Shown piece after piece: positions 12,101 to 22,979 of a stretch of DNA of 64,000 bases; the stretch's first letter is position 1, and every line of letters begins with the position of its first letter. The notes under the pieces were generated by a model. It searched no databases. It was given only the letters and a program-made list of their open reading frames with translations, and had not been told where the DNA came from. The stretch lies in the NCBI GenBank assembly GCA_010093705.1, contig MU006110.1, positions 142,377 through 206,376 on the forward strand. The letters run 5' to 3'. The DNA comes from Patellaria atrata CBS 101060 (Eukaryota; Ascomycota; Dothideomycetes; Patellariales; Patellariaceae). Both the position numbers and the translations under genes were made by a program.

Positions 12101-13767
12101 CTAAGATGATCCGGATGCTTTCTTCTTCGGTTCTTCGTCTGTGGAGGATTCGTTCGAGTCGGATTTAGTATCATTATCGAGATTCTCGTGTTGACCTGTC
12201 AAAGTGTGCCATGCCGACTTCAAAAAGCCTTCGTTCTTATGAGAGTCAGTGCTCTCCGGTTGTGAAGTTGCTGTACCGGCTTTGGTGATCATAATCCTCT
12301 TCGCTGTCTTATCCCCCATCTCATCGGCGAGCATTTCGATTATCGTCCGTTGATTCGCGCTGAGGTACTTAGGCATACCAACCTTAAACTCGACACGAAG
12401 GTCACCCTTGACTCCCCGGCGACTATTCAATTTCTTCATGCCCATTCCACCTAACGTAATCTTATCCCCAGTACCTGTACCCGTGGGAACCTTCACGTTC
12501 ACATCACCATCGAGAGTGGGGATCTTGATCTCTCCTCCTAGAATAGCGGTCGTCAGGGGGACGGTAGCTGTGTAGAGGATGTCTGACCCGCTACGACCGA
12601 ATTTAGGATCTGCGGCTACTCGAATAAATACGTATAGATCTCCTGGTTGGGAACGGATATTTCCGCCGGTCGCATGGCCAGTAGCAGGTGCATCGCCTTC
12701 ACCTGACACTCGCAATCGCATTCCGTCCTCGACGCCGCCAGGTATATCAACTTTTATGGTCTTGCGCTCTCTGTGCACACCCTCACCGTGACATGTATTG
12801 CACTCTCCTCCTCTAGGGACCGTTGAACCCGTCCCACCGCATGTTGTGCAAGTGCTGACCATGTGGAACCCGCCTTGTAGAATCTGTGCGCGTTCTCCAG
12901 TTCCATTACAGCTCTTACATTCTGATTTCTTCATTCCCTTTTTCAATCCACTGCCTGTGCAAGTCTTGCATTGTACCGTTGGTGTGATAAAGATTTCCCT
13001 GGTTACACCTTTCGCGGCATCCATAAACGAGATATTGGTCTGTACATCAATGTTGTCGCCGACAAGAATCTGTTCTTGCTGAAAGCCACTCTGATCGCCT
13101 CTTCTCCCCCTGCGGCTCTGACCGCCTGTGAAAGCGCTGAAAATATCTTCAAAATTGAATTCAGCGCCAAATCCCCCCTGAGCGCCTCCTCCAAAACCAC
13201 CAAAGCCGTGAAATCCTCCGGCTCCAGCGAAAGGGTTTCCTCCTGCGGCCCCGGGATTGAACCCACCAGTTTGATCGAAAGCGGCAGAGCCGTAAGTATC
13301 GTAAGCCTCTTTCTTCTTAGGGTCAGATAAAATTTCATAAGCATTTTGCGCTTCCGTAAACTTCTCTTTAGCTCCAGGATCTTTATTTGTGTCGGGGTGA
13401 TATTTTTTGGCGAGGCCATAATAAGCTTTTTTGACTTCAGCGGCAGTAGCATTCTTATTGATATTAAGTGTTGCGTATGGATCTTTCTGCGTGAATGATT
13501 TCGGTGATGGATGGAAACACTATCCACAGTAAGTTGGAAAAGTTCAATCTAATTTAGATGAGAACTCACCCTTCGCTGACTCTTGATCTGCGGCACCCTT
13601 TGAGGCTCTATTAATGTTTTTCTTGGATGTATACATGTGGATAAGCTTCGAGATGTCTGATGTTGTGCGCGGGGATGACTTCTTTCAGGAAATAGATATG
13701 GTCGTGCCGCAATAATGCGGAGGGGAAGGGCGGCCTTTGAGGACAGCCCCGGGCTTGCGATGCTCAT
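12101..13767 (-). CDS. MDJ1: Mitochondrial DnaJ-type chaperone Mdj1
   Basis: A type I J-protein that drives mitochondrial Hsp70 in matrix protein folding. 538 residues, two exons: 13767-13570 and 13519-12101; the 50-bp intron starts GTGAGT. Residues 1-75 are rich in Arg, Ser and Ala without acids at the start, fitting a matrix targeting sequence, and lead into [20 protein letters not shown]. The J-domain (about 79-143) has the HPD motif in [14 protein letters not shown] Gly/Phe-rich linker follows. The four CxxCxGxG zinc repeats run from about residue 250 ([32 protein letters not shown]), and the C-terminal substrate-binding domains follow. The tail is charged ([12 protein letters not shown]). 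The domain set is complete. Confidence 0.93.
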
Positions 13768-14432
13768 ATTTGTATAGGTCTGTCCAAGATCGTGTTTTGA
13801 TGCAATTCGTTTGATGGATAGAGAAACGATAGATCTTGCCTGCGTGTTTACATGAATGGGGATTCGCGCAACAAGGAGCTCGATGGGTTCTGTAAGAAAC
13901 TGTTTGGCCGAGCTGAAGATCGGGGAAAGATCCGTGCCGAGACCAATTTTTCTAGAAGATGCGAGAGCTCAGCACTCGAGGGACAACAAGATATAATTCA
14001 CAAGATATACTATCTTAATCACGATTTTTGATTTCGAAAATCACTATTACCCTATCGATGAGCATGTATTAAAATACTGCACTTTTTTCGATACTAAGAT
14101 AGAGCACAAAACCCCTTGTGGTATGACGCGATGACCATACATACTCTTAAGTATTCATCTTCCCAAATGCATACAATTGAATTCACGCCATATGCTGATC
14201 CAGCAACGCTTTGGTATAGACCAGAAATACCTTCCTTCCAAACCGGTTATCCGTAGCAATAGATACACATGCTCCTCGAGCCCAACTACCGGATGACTTG
14301 TTGGCACCATGCTATGCAATTCTAATATCCAGCACCGGAACGCCAAACCATATACATAATATCAAACCTGGCCCGCATATACCGCGATAGTAAACACAAT
14401 GTATGATAGAGATCGCGGTGTGCTGTGTTTTC
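13768..14432. other. Intergenic between MDJ1 and SAP30
   Basis: This holds the upstream region of MDJ1 and the 3' flank of SAP30. No RNA gene or further coding region recognised. Confidence 0.5.
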
Positions 14433-15125
14433 TCATCGTTGCCCATACTCTTTTGGAGCAATGAGTTTTTGAGGACCGAAATGCATTCGAAACGCCTTGT
14501 CTAAATCGAATGTTAGTATTAGATGGAATATCTATCATTCAAAGGCGAGTATGTCTCACCTTGAGACTTGACTTTGTACAGAAAGTCCACTATGACCTCA
14601 TTTTCATTTACTGCCAACGCGTTGAAGTTCTTTCTAACTGCTAAAGCGAGTTGCTCCTTCCTTACACGCCTTTGAGCTCTTTTACGGGCCATTGTAGGAG
14701 AAAGGGGGCCAATTCCATGACTTAATTGTATGTGACTGAGTGGACCTTTGAAAGATGAAGGGGTATCGAGACCGTAGGCGGAGCGGTAGCTTTGGAGCAG
14801 TTGAGGGTCTTCAGAGGCCCAAGGGATCTGTGTGTAGAAGTTAGTTAGAACAAATAACATGAAATGAAACCTTGTTCACATTGTGGAATGGAATACTAAC
14901 TCTTCCTGTACCATTCTGCAACGAGGAATTGCTGTCGCCATTGGCCATGGTGGCAGCCTCTTCAGTAGTCATGACTTCCTTCAGAGAACTTCCATTCTGA
15001 ACGCCATTATGACCATTTCTGCGACCTCTAGCAGCTAGTAGATGAGCTGCACCGGACTTTTCCTTTAGAAAAGGTGGTTCGGGTTTTGAATCGTCCTGTT
15101 GCACGCGTATCTTCGCAGGAGGCAT
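14433..15125 (-). CDS. Sap30-like histone deacetylase complex subunit
   Basis: Resembles the Sin3-binding region of SAP30, a subunit of the Sin3/Rpd3 histone deacetylase complex. Three exons: 15125-14871, 14827-14560, 14500-14433, giving 196 residues. The N-terminus (MPPAKIRVQQDD) is polar and probably disordered. The conserved part is IPWASEDPQLLQSYRSAYGL, SPTMARKRAQRRVRKEQLAL and NENEVIVDFLYKVKSQDK, which match the fungal SAP30 pattern (SPTMAR..R..KEQLA..VRKHFN..ENDVIVDFLYKV). Intron 1 is only 43 bp and has two possible donors 9 nt apart (GTTTCA after codon 85, or GTGAAC three codons earlier), both in phase, so three residues (VNK) are uncertain. Intron 2 is 59 bp. Confidence 0.82.
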
Positions 15126-15274
15126 GGTGTAAGGAGAGTGAATAAAATTAGGACATTAAAGGGTATCTCAAGCAGGAATAAAACGATAGTTCAAGATCAC
15201 AGTATGACACCGAGTATTGTCTATGAATTATGGATGTAAGTGTGCAAAGCATTGCTGACAATCCGAAGAAGTAC

Positions 15275-15541
15275 TTATGGAGCTCCTGAGAACTGTACTG
15301 TACACGGTTCGGGATGTTGCAATTGGCGGCACTTTTCTTCGCGGCTGGACCCTGAATGAGCAATGACATCGTAGGGGAAAGGGAAAGGGAGATCTCGGGG
15401 AATCTTGTCATCCGATGTCACTTTAGTAAGTGCAGTAATAACCGATAAGGGGTAGTCATACCATAGGGCACGTGCGAGTGCTGGAGTACGAAAAATTTGA
15501 GAACTCCAATCTCCCAACACATCTAGAACTACATCTTCCAT
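15275..15541 (-). CDS. Doubtful small open frame upstream of SAP30
   Basis: An 88-codon frame starting MEDVVLDVLGDWSSQIF. I do not recognise it. Its first half has a protein-like composition but it has no obvious continuation by splicing, and a GTACTGTAC copy lies inside it at 15295-15303. It may be chance or the remnant of a gene. Confidence 0.15.
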   Translation of the reverse strand: MEDVVLDVLGDWSSQIFRTPALARALWYDYPLSVITALTKVTSDDKIPRDLPFPFPYDVIAHSGSSREEKCRQLQHPEPCTVQFSGAP

Positions 15542-17151
15542 CTATTCCAATGTTCTGAGATAATCGCTACCTCTATCCTACTCCAAGGGCTCTGGTTCTA
15601 TCTTTTATAGGGTCCGCTATCACATTCACTGGTGTTGTACTCTTTCTCCCCCTTATTTCGGTTGTACTACGTGTACTGTACAGGATCAGATATTGAGATT
15701 ATTAGGACTCTATCCTACTTGACCACCTTACAGATTCCCCGTCATTTAAGCGGTACCTACTATACTATGTATCCTGTTAGCCGTAGACATAGGGCGTTTA
15801 TGTCCTGCTACACCACCAATAAGCCATTATACGAATGGAATGTCCGCGGATTCAGATAACTTTTTCCTAGGGAGATATGGCAAAAGGATAGTCTTACTGA
15901 TATGCATCTAATATTCTATAGAGTTGGTAACTATGAATAGGCTAACCCGGACACGACTTGGTTGCTGAAGGTGCTTCAACGACCGGTAACTATCAACAGT
16001 GCGTACGCTTTTCCAGGATAGAATTCTTTTGGTACAAACTATGGATTGCATGAAAGAATACCCATCCAATTAGGAAACCTTAATATCCCATTCTAATTGG
16101 GTTCCTTACTTAATTACTTCCACTTCATTTCCTCAGTATACTCCCAAAATACATACAAATTCTCGTCAGTTCCAGACCTTCTCCAAGTATCATTCATGAG
16201 AGGCGCGGAGCCAATTGAGGTAACTGCAGATCCCGATCAGGATCTAGGGCTAAGTGTTCTATTCATGGATGTAGAGTATGACCTACTCGTTCGTATTCCA
16301 AAGAAATCCTGTATCGACCCATCAGAAGCTCGGATTTGCGAACCACTGATTCAGCGTTCTCCTTATATTCTGTTGCTCCCTTTCGAAGTTCAACTTCTAG
16401 TCTACCACAAGGATGAAAGATTGGATAATGTCTATCTGGTGAAACCGAAGATATATTAGATTGTATGTTCTAGTTGGTTACTATATGCATCGTCCGCTCA
16501 ACACTCTCCAACACTCTCCTGTTTAAAGAAGCATCCCATCTACTGCGACAATAGATATTTCTCAAATTCGGGATCATATGACGGTCCATTGCGGCAATTT
16601 TCCTTCAGTGGAAACTTTTGTTTACTGACTCCCTTGGCATATTGGTTTGTAATTGTGGAGGATTAGACTGGTGCAGCAAGACAGTCGCTCGTACGGTTGA
16701 TGACTTTCGTAGTCCTTCTATAGACTATTTATCTTACATTATTTTCCCTGCGACGTTCCTTTTTTAATACCTCAATCTCGTTGTAGGAGAATATCTTCGT
16801 GTTAAGATTCTGACTATTTGAAATTCCAACCCCCCTCGTTCATTACGCAGTTGAGTGACCCGCTACAAGTGCATTCGTCGGAACGGCTCAGGTGATCAAA
16901 CAGAGATTTGAGGTGGGTAATATTTCGTTTGTAGATTTTATTTTTGTCTGGTTCCATTGAACCTTATTATTATCTTTCGGTTTGCACTTAGGTGCCGTTG
17001 GCTGCTTAAAAGCTCTTCAACCCCCAAGCCGCTCTGAGCTTCTTACATCCACAAATTGTCTCACCATCACATCTTTGCATCCACAGCTTCAACTGAAGCA
17101 AAGAGCTGCCTTAAGCAACTCTTACACTCATCCAAGAGGCAGTCCCAAGCC
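15542..17151. other. Gene-poor spacer with one doubtful frame
   Basis: Mostly AT-leaning sequence. A plus-strand open frame ends at 16459; its first ATG is near 16196 and the encoded segment (MRGAEPIEVTADPDQDLGLS) looks protein-like but is short and unrecognised, perhaps a last exon or a relic. A GTACTGTAC copy is at 15673-15681. The last few hundred bases are upstream of the DUF6697-type gene. Confidence 0.35.
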
Positions 17152-18759
17152 ATGAGCAGTAACAACGGCATGCCCACTCGCAGCGTGCCACTTGACCCAA
17201 ATGCCGGCACCTTTAAACCACCTCAAACTCCTCAAACACCCCCCCCCGACAGACATACCCAGGTAGCTACACAGACCAATACTACAGATGTTGGTAATCT
17301 TAAAGGTTATGTCACCAAGGAGTTGTTCGAGCGCATGACGGCAAGCATGACCAATATCCTAGATATCTACGGCAAGGACATCACCACCTTAAACACGCGT
17401 CTTGGAAATCTAGAAGAAGGATCTTGGACCGTCAAGGTTGGGCCATTTAAGAAGGCTGATTCTGACGTCACACCTGAGCTTCTCTCAACTACCGTCGCCC
17501 TTGACTCTTTGAATATCAAACCCGATATTGACGAATTCGAAGTCATCGATTCAGCTGTTCCAGATATGGATAGAGTCACTAGTAATCACAGAGATGAGGG
17601 TATCAGCAATGGAGTATCTGAAGATAAGGCGAATCGGTATGTTGCAACCTATTTTTATATGCTTATAACGCTCACAATGACTAGTCTTGGACTTCCCCAT
17701 GTTAAGCATCAACAAGATGCGATGCACGCTGCTACGGGTAGTGATGCCAAACCTGATGCCCCTCCAGTTGTCAACCCATCCAAAGAGGCCACTACTTCTA
17801 TTTGGCAGCCCCGTTTCATCCAGCAACTTGACCCTCTTAACGAGTCAATCCTCGCTGAAATTCCCCCTCAGAAAGAAACCCGCGGGTTCACCCTCGAATT
17901 TCTCATCGACCTCTTTACCGGTATCTGCTGGTCACCAGGCGTGTATTATGCGCCAACCAAGTACGGCGAAGTACTCTTACCTGGTCGTTGCTTCTGGGTC
18001 CTTGATGCAACCTACGAGCCCTACCTTCCCCAGAAACCTGGCCAACACGGTGCCAAATTGACTCCCTTCTTCAACGACAAGCTCGACGACGCCAACAGAG
18101 GTCCTGACTACGACAATGTTCCGGTTTTCATCACTGCATCTAAGTACTATCCCAATAGTGAGAACCGTCGCAAGCCTAAAGAGTATGTTTACTTCGGTCA
18201 ATACTCGCAAACTCGCTGGTCTGATAAGCTTGACTATGACCGCCAATGTGAATTGGTTCCGAACAATGTCAAGGAGTACTGGGCTCAGAAGTTGTCTGAG
18301 GTTGGCCGTCCCGCATGGGTCACTGAGCAAATGATGAAGTTCTTCTGGCCACCACCAGTGTATAATGGTGAAATGCCTAAACTTGGTGTCCCTACCGGTA
18401 GTGCGCACAATGATGAGACGGAACGCGAAGAGCAGAAATGGGTAGAAGACATGAAGAAGCACTTGGAGAAGCTTCGGGCCTGGGAGAAGGATGCCACGGT
18501 CAAAGTTACCCTTCTGAAGAAGGAAAACATCATGGACGCATTTGAGGCGGTAAGTACTACTGCGATTGTGTTGCTTTAGCTCGTCTTGCTTTTAAATGCG
18601 GAAACTAATATTCTAAAGGCTGATTGCGCTTACCCTCCCGGTCTCCGTATGTGGTGGGAGTACTTTGAATGTGTCGGCTATGATAGAGGTTTCAATAATA
18701 TGCTTATCCGCCATAAAGAAGACCTCGATGAGAAGAAAGCAGCACAACGTCGCTTTTAG
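17152..18759 (+). CDS. DUF6697-like fungal protein of unknown function
   Basis: 496 residues in three exons: 17152-17636, 17685-18549, 18619-18759. The open frame extends upstream, but only with TTG, so the first ATG at 17152 (MSSNNGMPTRSVPLDPN) is taken. Residues 1-190 are polar and probably disordered. The C-terminal half looks like the DUF6697 family of fungal proteins: WSPGVYYAPTKYGEVLLPGR, EPYLPQKPGQHGAKLTPFFN, YFGQYSQTRWSDKLDYDRQC. No catalytic motif is evident. The first intron is 48 bp and in frame (GTATGT..CTCAC..TAG), so an unspliced message would add 16 mainly hydrophobic residues. The second intron is 69 bp. Family assignment is from memory of the pattern. Confidence 0.75.
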
Positions 18760-19908
18760 GCATATTCTTCAATAGGCTCATCAGATCCTTCAACTTGGTG
18801 ATATCATAGCGATATGTCATCAGCACATCCTTTCCGTTCCATTTCTTCTACTAGTAACCTCCATGGTCTGATGGTCTTGGAGATACTTTCTTGGTGGATA
18901 TGGTTCAGAGTGAGATACATTTGGCGACTCTCCGTCCAATGGCGTTTCTCACATTCATCACATTGAGTTTCACACATCCCTGATTTTACGAAATCAATTT
19001 TCCCCCCTTCCCCTTTTTCAGTAGTTGGGCTTATACCTTAATACTCCTTCTCATTTTCATTTTCCGTGTCAGTTCGGGCGATGGTTGCTTTGCACTTTCA
19101 CTCTTACTGTTTGCGGTCTTACACCAGATTGAGAACGTTCATGAGAGAACGAGCGATAACAGGGCGAAATAGGAGCGTTGGGAGTAGATAGAACTTATGA
19201 GGCAATTTCAGATAGCAATCGATGCCTTTAACCAATCTTTCATTATCGACTTTGATGATTTCCTCTTAAGTGGTCACGTTCATCATCACGATGGGAGAAA
19301 ATATATTAAGTGAGCAATCCTTTGACTTTGTCTGCTCAGATTGATGATAAATATTGAATAAATTTGAAGTTGCGCCGTTGAGTCTACAAAAAGCGTATGG
19401 TCGTTGAGGTAAGTGAACCATACTGTAGGTTGTAAGAGACTGGTAGTAAAGCTCTAAGTCACCGTAGTGCTCAACTCCTAAGATTTACGTCTTAGTGTAT
19501 AAAGAAAGATGTGTACCAGTCAAAATTCGATGATATACACTACACTATGAAAACCATGCCTTGAATCTGTAAGCCCATTTCAACATATGGAACCTCTTTG
19601 CTCCACTAGGTATCACTAACTCCTAAAGCGCCGAAGACTCTTTTCGGGTCCAGTTTGACTCTCCTCAGAATACATTAGTTTCACTCCTCCTTTGCTTGAA
19701 GATATCCAATCTCCCGTTGCACCCACTACAACTGACACTGTAATAGTCGGGCATTTACTGCGTTGAAAGCTCTATCAACCAATGTAATGCTGCCGTGACA
19801 GCGCTACGGAGAGACAATATATCGTCTCTCTTCTGCGAATACGAATCTTCGTTGGCGCAAAAGCCCTTCACCGTATAGGGAGCTAGGGGGTCGAACGAAA
19901 GCCTTCAA
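18760..19908. other. Intergenic, no gene recognised
   Basis: The 3' flank of the DUF6697-type gene and the 3' flank of TIM21 meet here (convergent genes). No open frame or RNA gene recognised. Confidence 0.5.
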
Positions 19909-20688
19909 TCACCACCACCTAACTCCAAACATCTTTCCCCCCTCCTTTCGCGCCACCGGCCCCTCTTCCTTCTCCAAATACACCGTCTGATGTTCCGGTA
20001 CTTCAAGCGCGAGATATCGATACCGATACTCTTTCTCCTCCTTCCTCTTTACCAAATGTATTCGCACCGTCCCCTTATTCAGGGGCCCCGTCACATAGAA
20101 GCGGATATTCAAATGCTCGAGCCCTGTTTTGTCAACTTCATGTTTAGAAGCGATGGTACGGTTGCGAGCCCAGCGCGACCAAGAGGGTTCACCGTGGAAT
20201 TCGAGCTGGTTTGAGGGGCCGAGGAGGGATGTGCAGGCGGGGGAGGACTTGATGCGGGTGATGGCGCGGGAGAAGTGGTTGGTTACGGATTCCGGGGCGA
20301 ACACTTCGCGATATAATACATAGCCCACCGCACCCTAGAACATATAGATAGATATTAGCATTCTGGTTCTCCAGTCGTCAATAATTGTGGAGAGAGGAAG
20401 AGGGTAATAGCCCCATACCGTTGCTGCCATCCCAGCTATTATCACAAGAAAGTTGACCGATTGCTGTGTTGTCCGCGCCGCTTTCTCGCGTCTGCTGAGT
20501 TCTCCCCATTGAACACGGCCGTCATCGTTTGCGATTGTGACCTGCCTTCGAGAGGAAGCGCTGCCCGAGGTAGAAGCATAGCTTCGAGGGAGGGGTATGA
20601 AGGCAGGTTTGGAAGCGATGGGTTGAAGAGAGGCTCGTGAGGGGGTAGAGTAGGGGAAAATGAAGCTTCTACACGCAATTTTCGACAT
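19909..20688 (-). CDS. TIM21: Mitochondrial import translocase subunit Tim21
   Basis: The TIM23-complex subunit Tim21, an inner-membrane protein that contacts the TOM complex in the intermembrane space. 231 residues, two exons: 20688-20419 and 20334-19909 (84-bp intron from GTATGG). The frame is open further upstream, but the ATG at 20688 gives a mitochondrial presequence (MSKIACRSFIFPYSTPSRAS). One membrane span is formed across the splice (NFLVIIAGMAATGAVGYVLY). The C-terminal domain includes NRTIASKHEVDKTGLEHLNI and YVTGPLNKGTVRIHLV, typical of Tim21. It is divergent from MSP1 across 247 bp. Confidence 0.9.
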
Positions 20689-20935
20689 TTTGAGCGAACT
20701 AATGGGTGAATATATGGAGAATTGAAGCTCATAAAGCTCGTAAGCTCTGATACGTAGTCGCATGTGAGGCGGAACAATCCCGGCCGCGGACTCCAGTTTC
20801 AATCACCAAGGAACAACGCAACCAGGAGTCAACCACAATCACCAACACACAAATTTTCCCAAGGATCGGTGTCCACAATCCAAAGCCGAAATTGAACTTA
20901 TCATACCATCGATTTACTATTATCTACCATATATA
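20689..20935. promoter_or_regulatory. Shared divergent promoter of TIM21 and MSP1
   Basis: Only 247 bp separate the two start codons, so both 5' leaders and both promoters must fit here. Both products act on mitochondrial membranes. Co-regulation is an inference from spacing and shared location. Confidence 0.5.
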
Positions 20936-22430
20936 ATGGGTGATACAGGGAAGAGAAAAGGGTTGAATTTCATACAAGACCTTATCATCGTTGCTGCCGC
21001 CGTAAGTACCCACAACATCAACGCGTCCCATCTATGTTAGGACAGCACATGATGTACAGGGCTAACAGTATAATCTCTATAGCCATTTCTAGCATACTTT
21101 CTCGCCCGCTCTATCCTCGCCAAATTCGACCCGGAAGCTTCACAAAAAGAAGAAGCCCTTCAAAAAGCAAAAGCAGCCTCCCGCAAACTTGATGGCATTC
21201 TCGCCAATAAATCCAGCGCCGACGATTCCGACGAGGAATATGATAGACGGCGTCGAAGACCGCGGAAAGAGGATCTAGTGTTGACCCCGTATGAACAGAC
21301 GATAGCGATGGAGGTGGTGGCACCGGAAGAGATTCCTGTGACGTTCGAGGATATAGGGGGGTTGGATGATATTATCGAAGAGTTGAAAGAGAGCGTGATA
21401 TATCCACTTACGATGCCGCATCTGTATGCGCATTCGAGTAGTCTGTTGAGTGCACCGAGTGGGGTGTTGCTTTATGGACCCCCTGGATGTGGCAAGACGA
21501 TGTTGGCGAAGGCTCTGGCGCATGAGTCCGGAGCGTGTTTTATCAATTTGCACATCTCCACATTGACGGAGAAATGGTATGGTGACTCGAATAAGTTGGT
21601 CAGTGCGGTGTTTTCGCTGGCTAGGAAACTCCAACCCACTATCGTCTTTATTGATGAGATTGACGCGGTATTGGGGCAGAGAAGGAGCGGCGAGCATGAG
21701 GCTAGTGGAATGGTGAAAGCAGAGTATGTTCTCTCCTGAGCCCCTTTTCGATTATTGAGCACTTGATACTCCGAAAGCATTCCAGCCTGTGGGAGCACTC
21801 AAGATCGTTGAAGCACGTCAGTCCTTCAGAATACTAAGTAACTTGAGAATGGCCGATTTGTATATACAATGCTAATTGAGTATTACCTCCAGATTCATGA
21901 CCCACTGGGACGGCTTAGCATCCGCCAACACAACGGGCGAACCTCAACGGATCTGCATTCTAGGTGCAACGAACCGTATTCAGGACATTGATGAAGCTAT
22001 CCTCCGCCGTATGCCGAAGAAATTCCCTGTATCGTTACCATCATCATTCCAACGACGAAATATCTTCAAGCTCATTCTCCGCGATACTAAAGTCGACACC
22101 GCAAACTTTGATCTCGACTATCTCGTCCGTGTCTCGGCAGGTATGAGCGGCAGTGACATCAAAGAAGCGTGTAGGGACGCAGCAATGGGTCCTGTAAGAG
22201 AATATATCAAATTTAAGAAGGCACGGGGCGAGCTGATGAGGGGCGTGGATCCTGATGATGTAAGAGGCATTCAGACAAGCGATTTTTTTAGCAGAAAAGG
22301 GGGCGCGTTGAACTTAAGGGAGTCTCTAGGGAGAGATGGTGAAGTTGATGAAAGACAGATACTAAATGATAGCGGAGACACATCTGATGAGGAAATCAGA
22401 GAGCCGCTCAGCGAGAATCGTAAGAGATGA
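20936..22430 (+). CDS. MSP1: AAA ATPase Msp1 (ATAD1-type membrane protein extractase)
   Basis: An outer mitochondrial membrane AAA ATPase; Msp1/ATAD1 extracts mistargeted tail-anchored proteins. 414 residues, three exons: 20936-21001, 21083-21723, 21893-22430 (introns 81 and 169 bp). The membrane anchor is near the N-terminus (about 12-33: [19 protein letters not shown]), split by intron 1. AAA features: Walker A GPPGCGKT (about residue 152), Walker B IVFIDEID (about 208), sensor-like [17 protein letters not shown], and FMTHWDGL, which is characteristic of Msp1. The tail is acidic ([20 protein letters not shown]). The ATG at 20936 is taken because it gives the anchor sequence at once. Confidence 0.92.
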
Positions 22431-22979
22431 GAGGGTAATTGCTGGTTGATTTCGCGGCGTTCACGCATTGAAAGCGAATGGGAACTGCTCAGAATACCCA
22501 GTGAGCATAATAGGTCTCGCACGGGACGAGTAGCTGAACGTATCCATTGTTCGGCAGTAGTGTTCGTGTTGTCTATACTGGCACCTCTTAGATCGGTCTG
22601 ATGACGGGCATGTCTACGAACTGCTCATCAACGTAGTAACGTACTGAGCTATCCCTACAACTCGGATGAACTAGGAACAAAGTCAACATGATCAAGGAAT
22701 CGTTCAGGACACGGCTACCGCACAGGTTCGATTCGGTAAGGAATTCTCTGCTTATAAGCAGGAACTTTTGAAATATTGGCGGAGAAGAACTCTACTCCAG
22801 CGTATCTACACTGTTATAGACATGTAAAAATCAAGACCTACTTTGTATGCACTATCCCATCTTTTAGGGACCTTTTCGAAGACATAGTCAACTAAATCCG
22901 GCAAGCAGGAAGATTCGATTCTACAAAAGAGGAGCTCTAGCTGACGAATCTAAGATAGGCAACAATCCAAAAACAATAT
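22431..22979. other. Intergenic, no gene recognised
   Basis: Convergent 3' flanks of MSP1 and the coiled-coil protein gene. A GGTTCGATTC string near 22725 resembles a tRNA B box but no acceptor or T stem forms around it. Confidence 0.5.

Noticed and set aside
17056-17151. N-terminal extension of the DUF6697-type protein (reading SHHHIFASTASTEAKSC)
   Set aside because: It opens with TTG, not ATG; the first in-frame ATG is at 17152.
22680-22760. tRNA gene suggested by CAGGTTCGATTCGG
   Set aside because: No matching T stem, acceptor stem or anticodon arm can be drawn around it.
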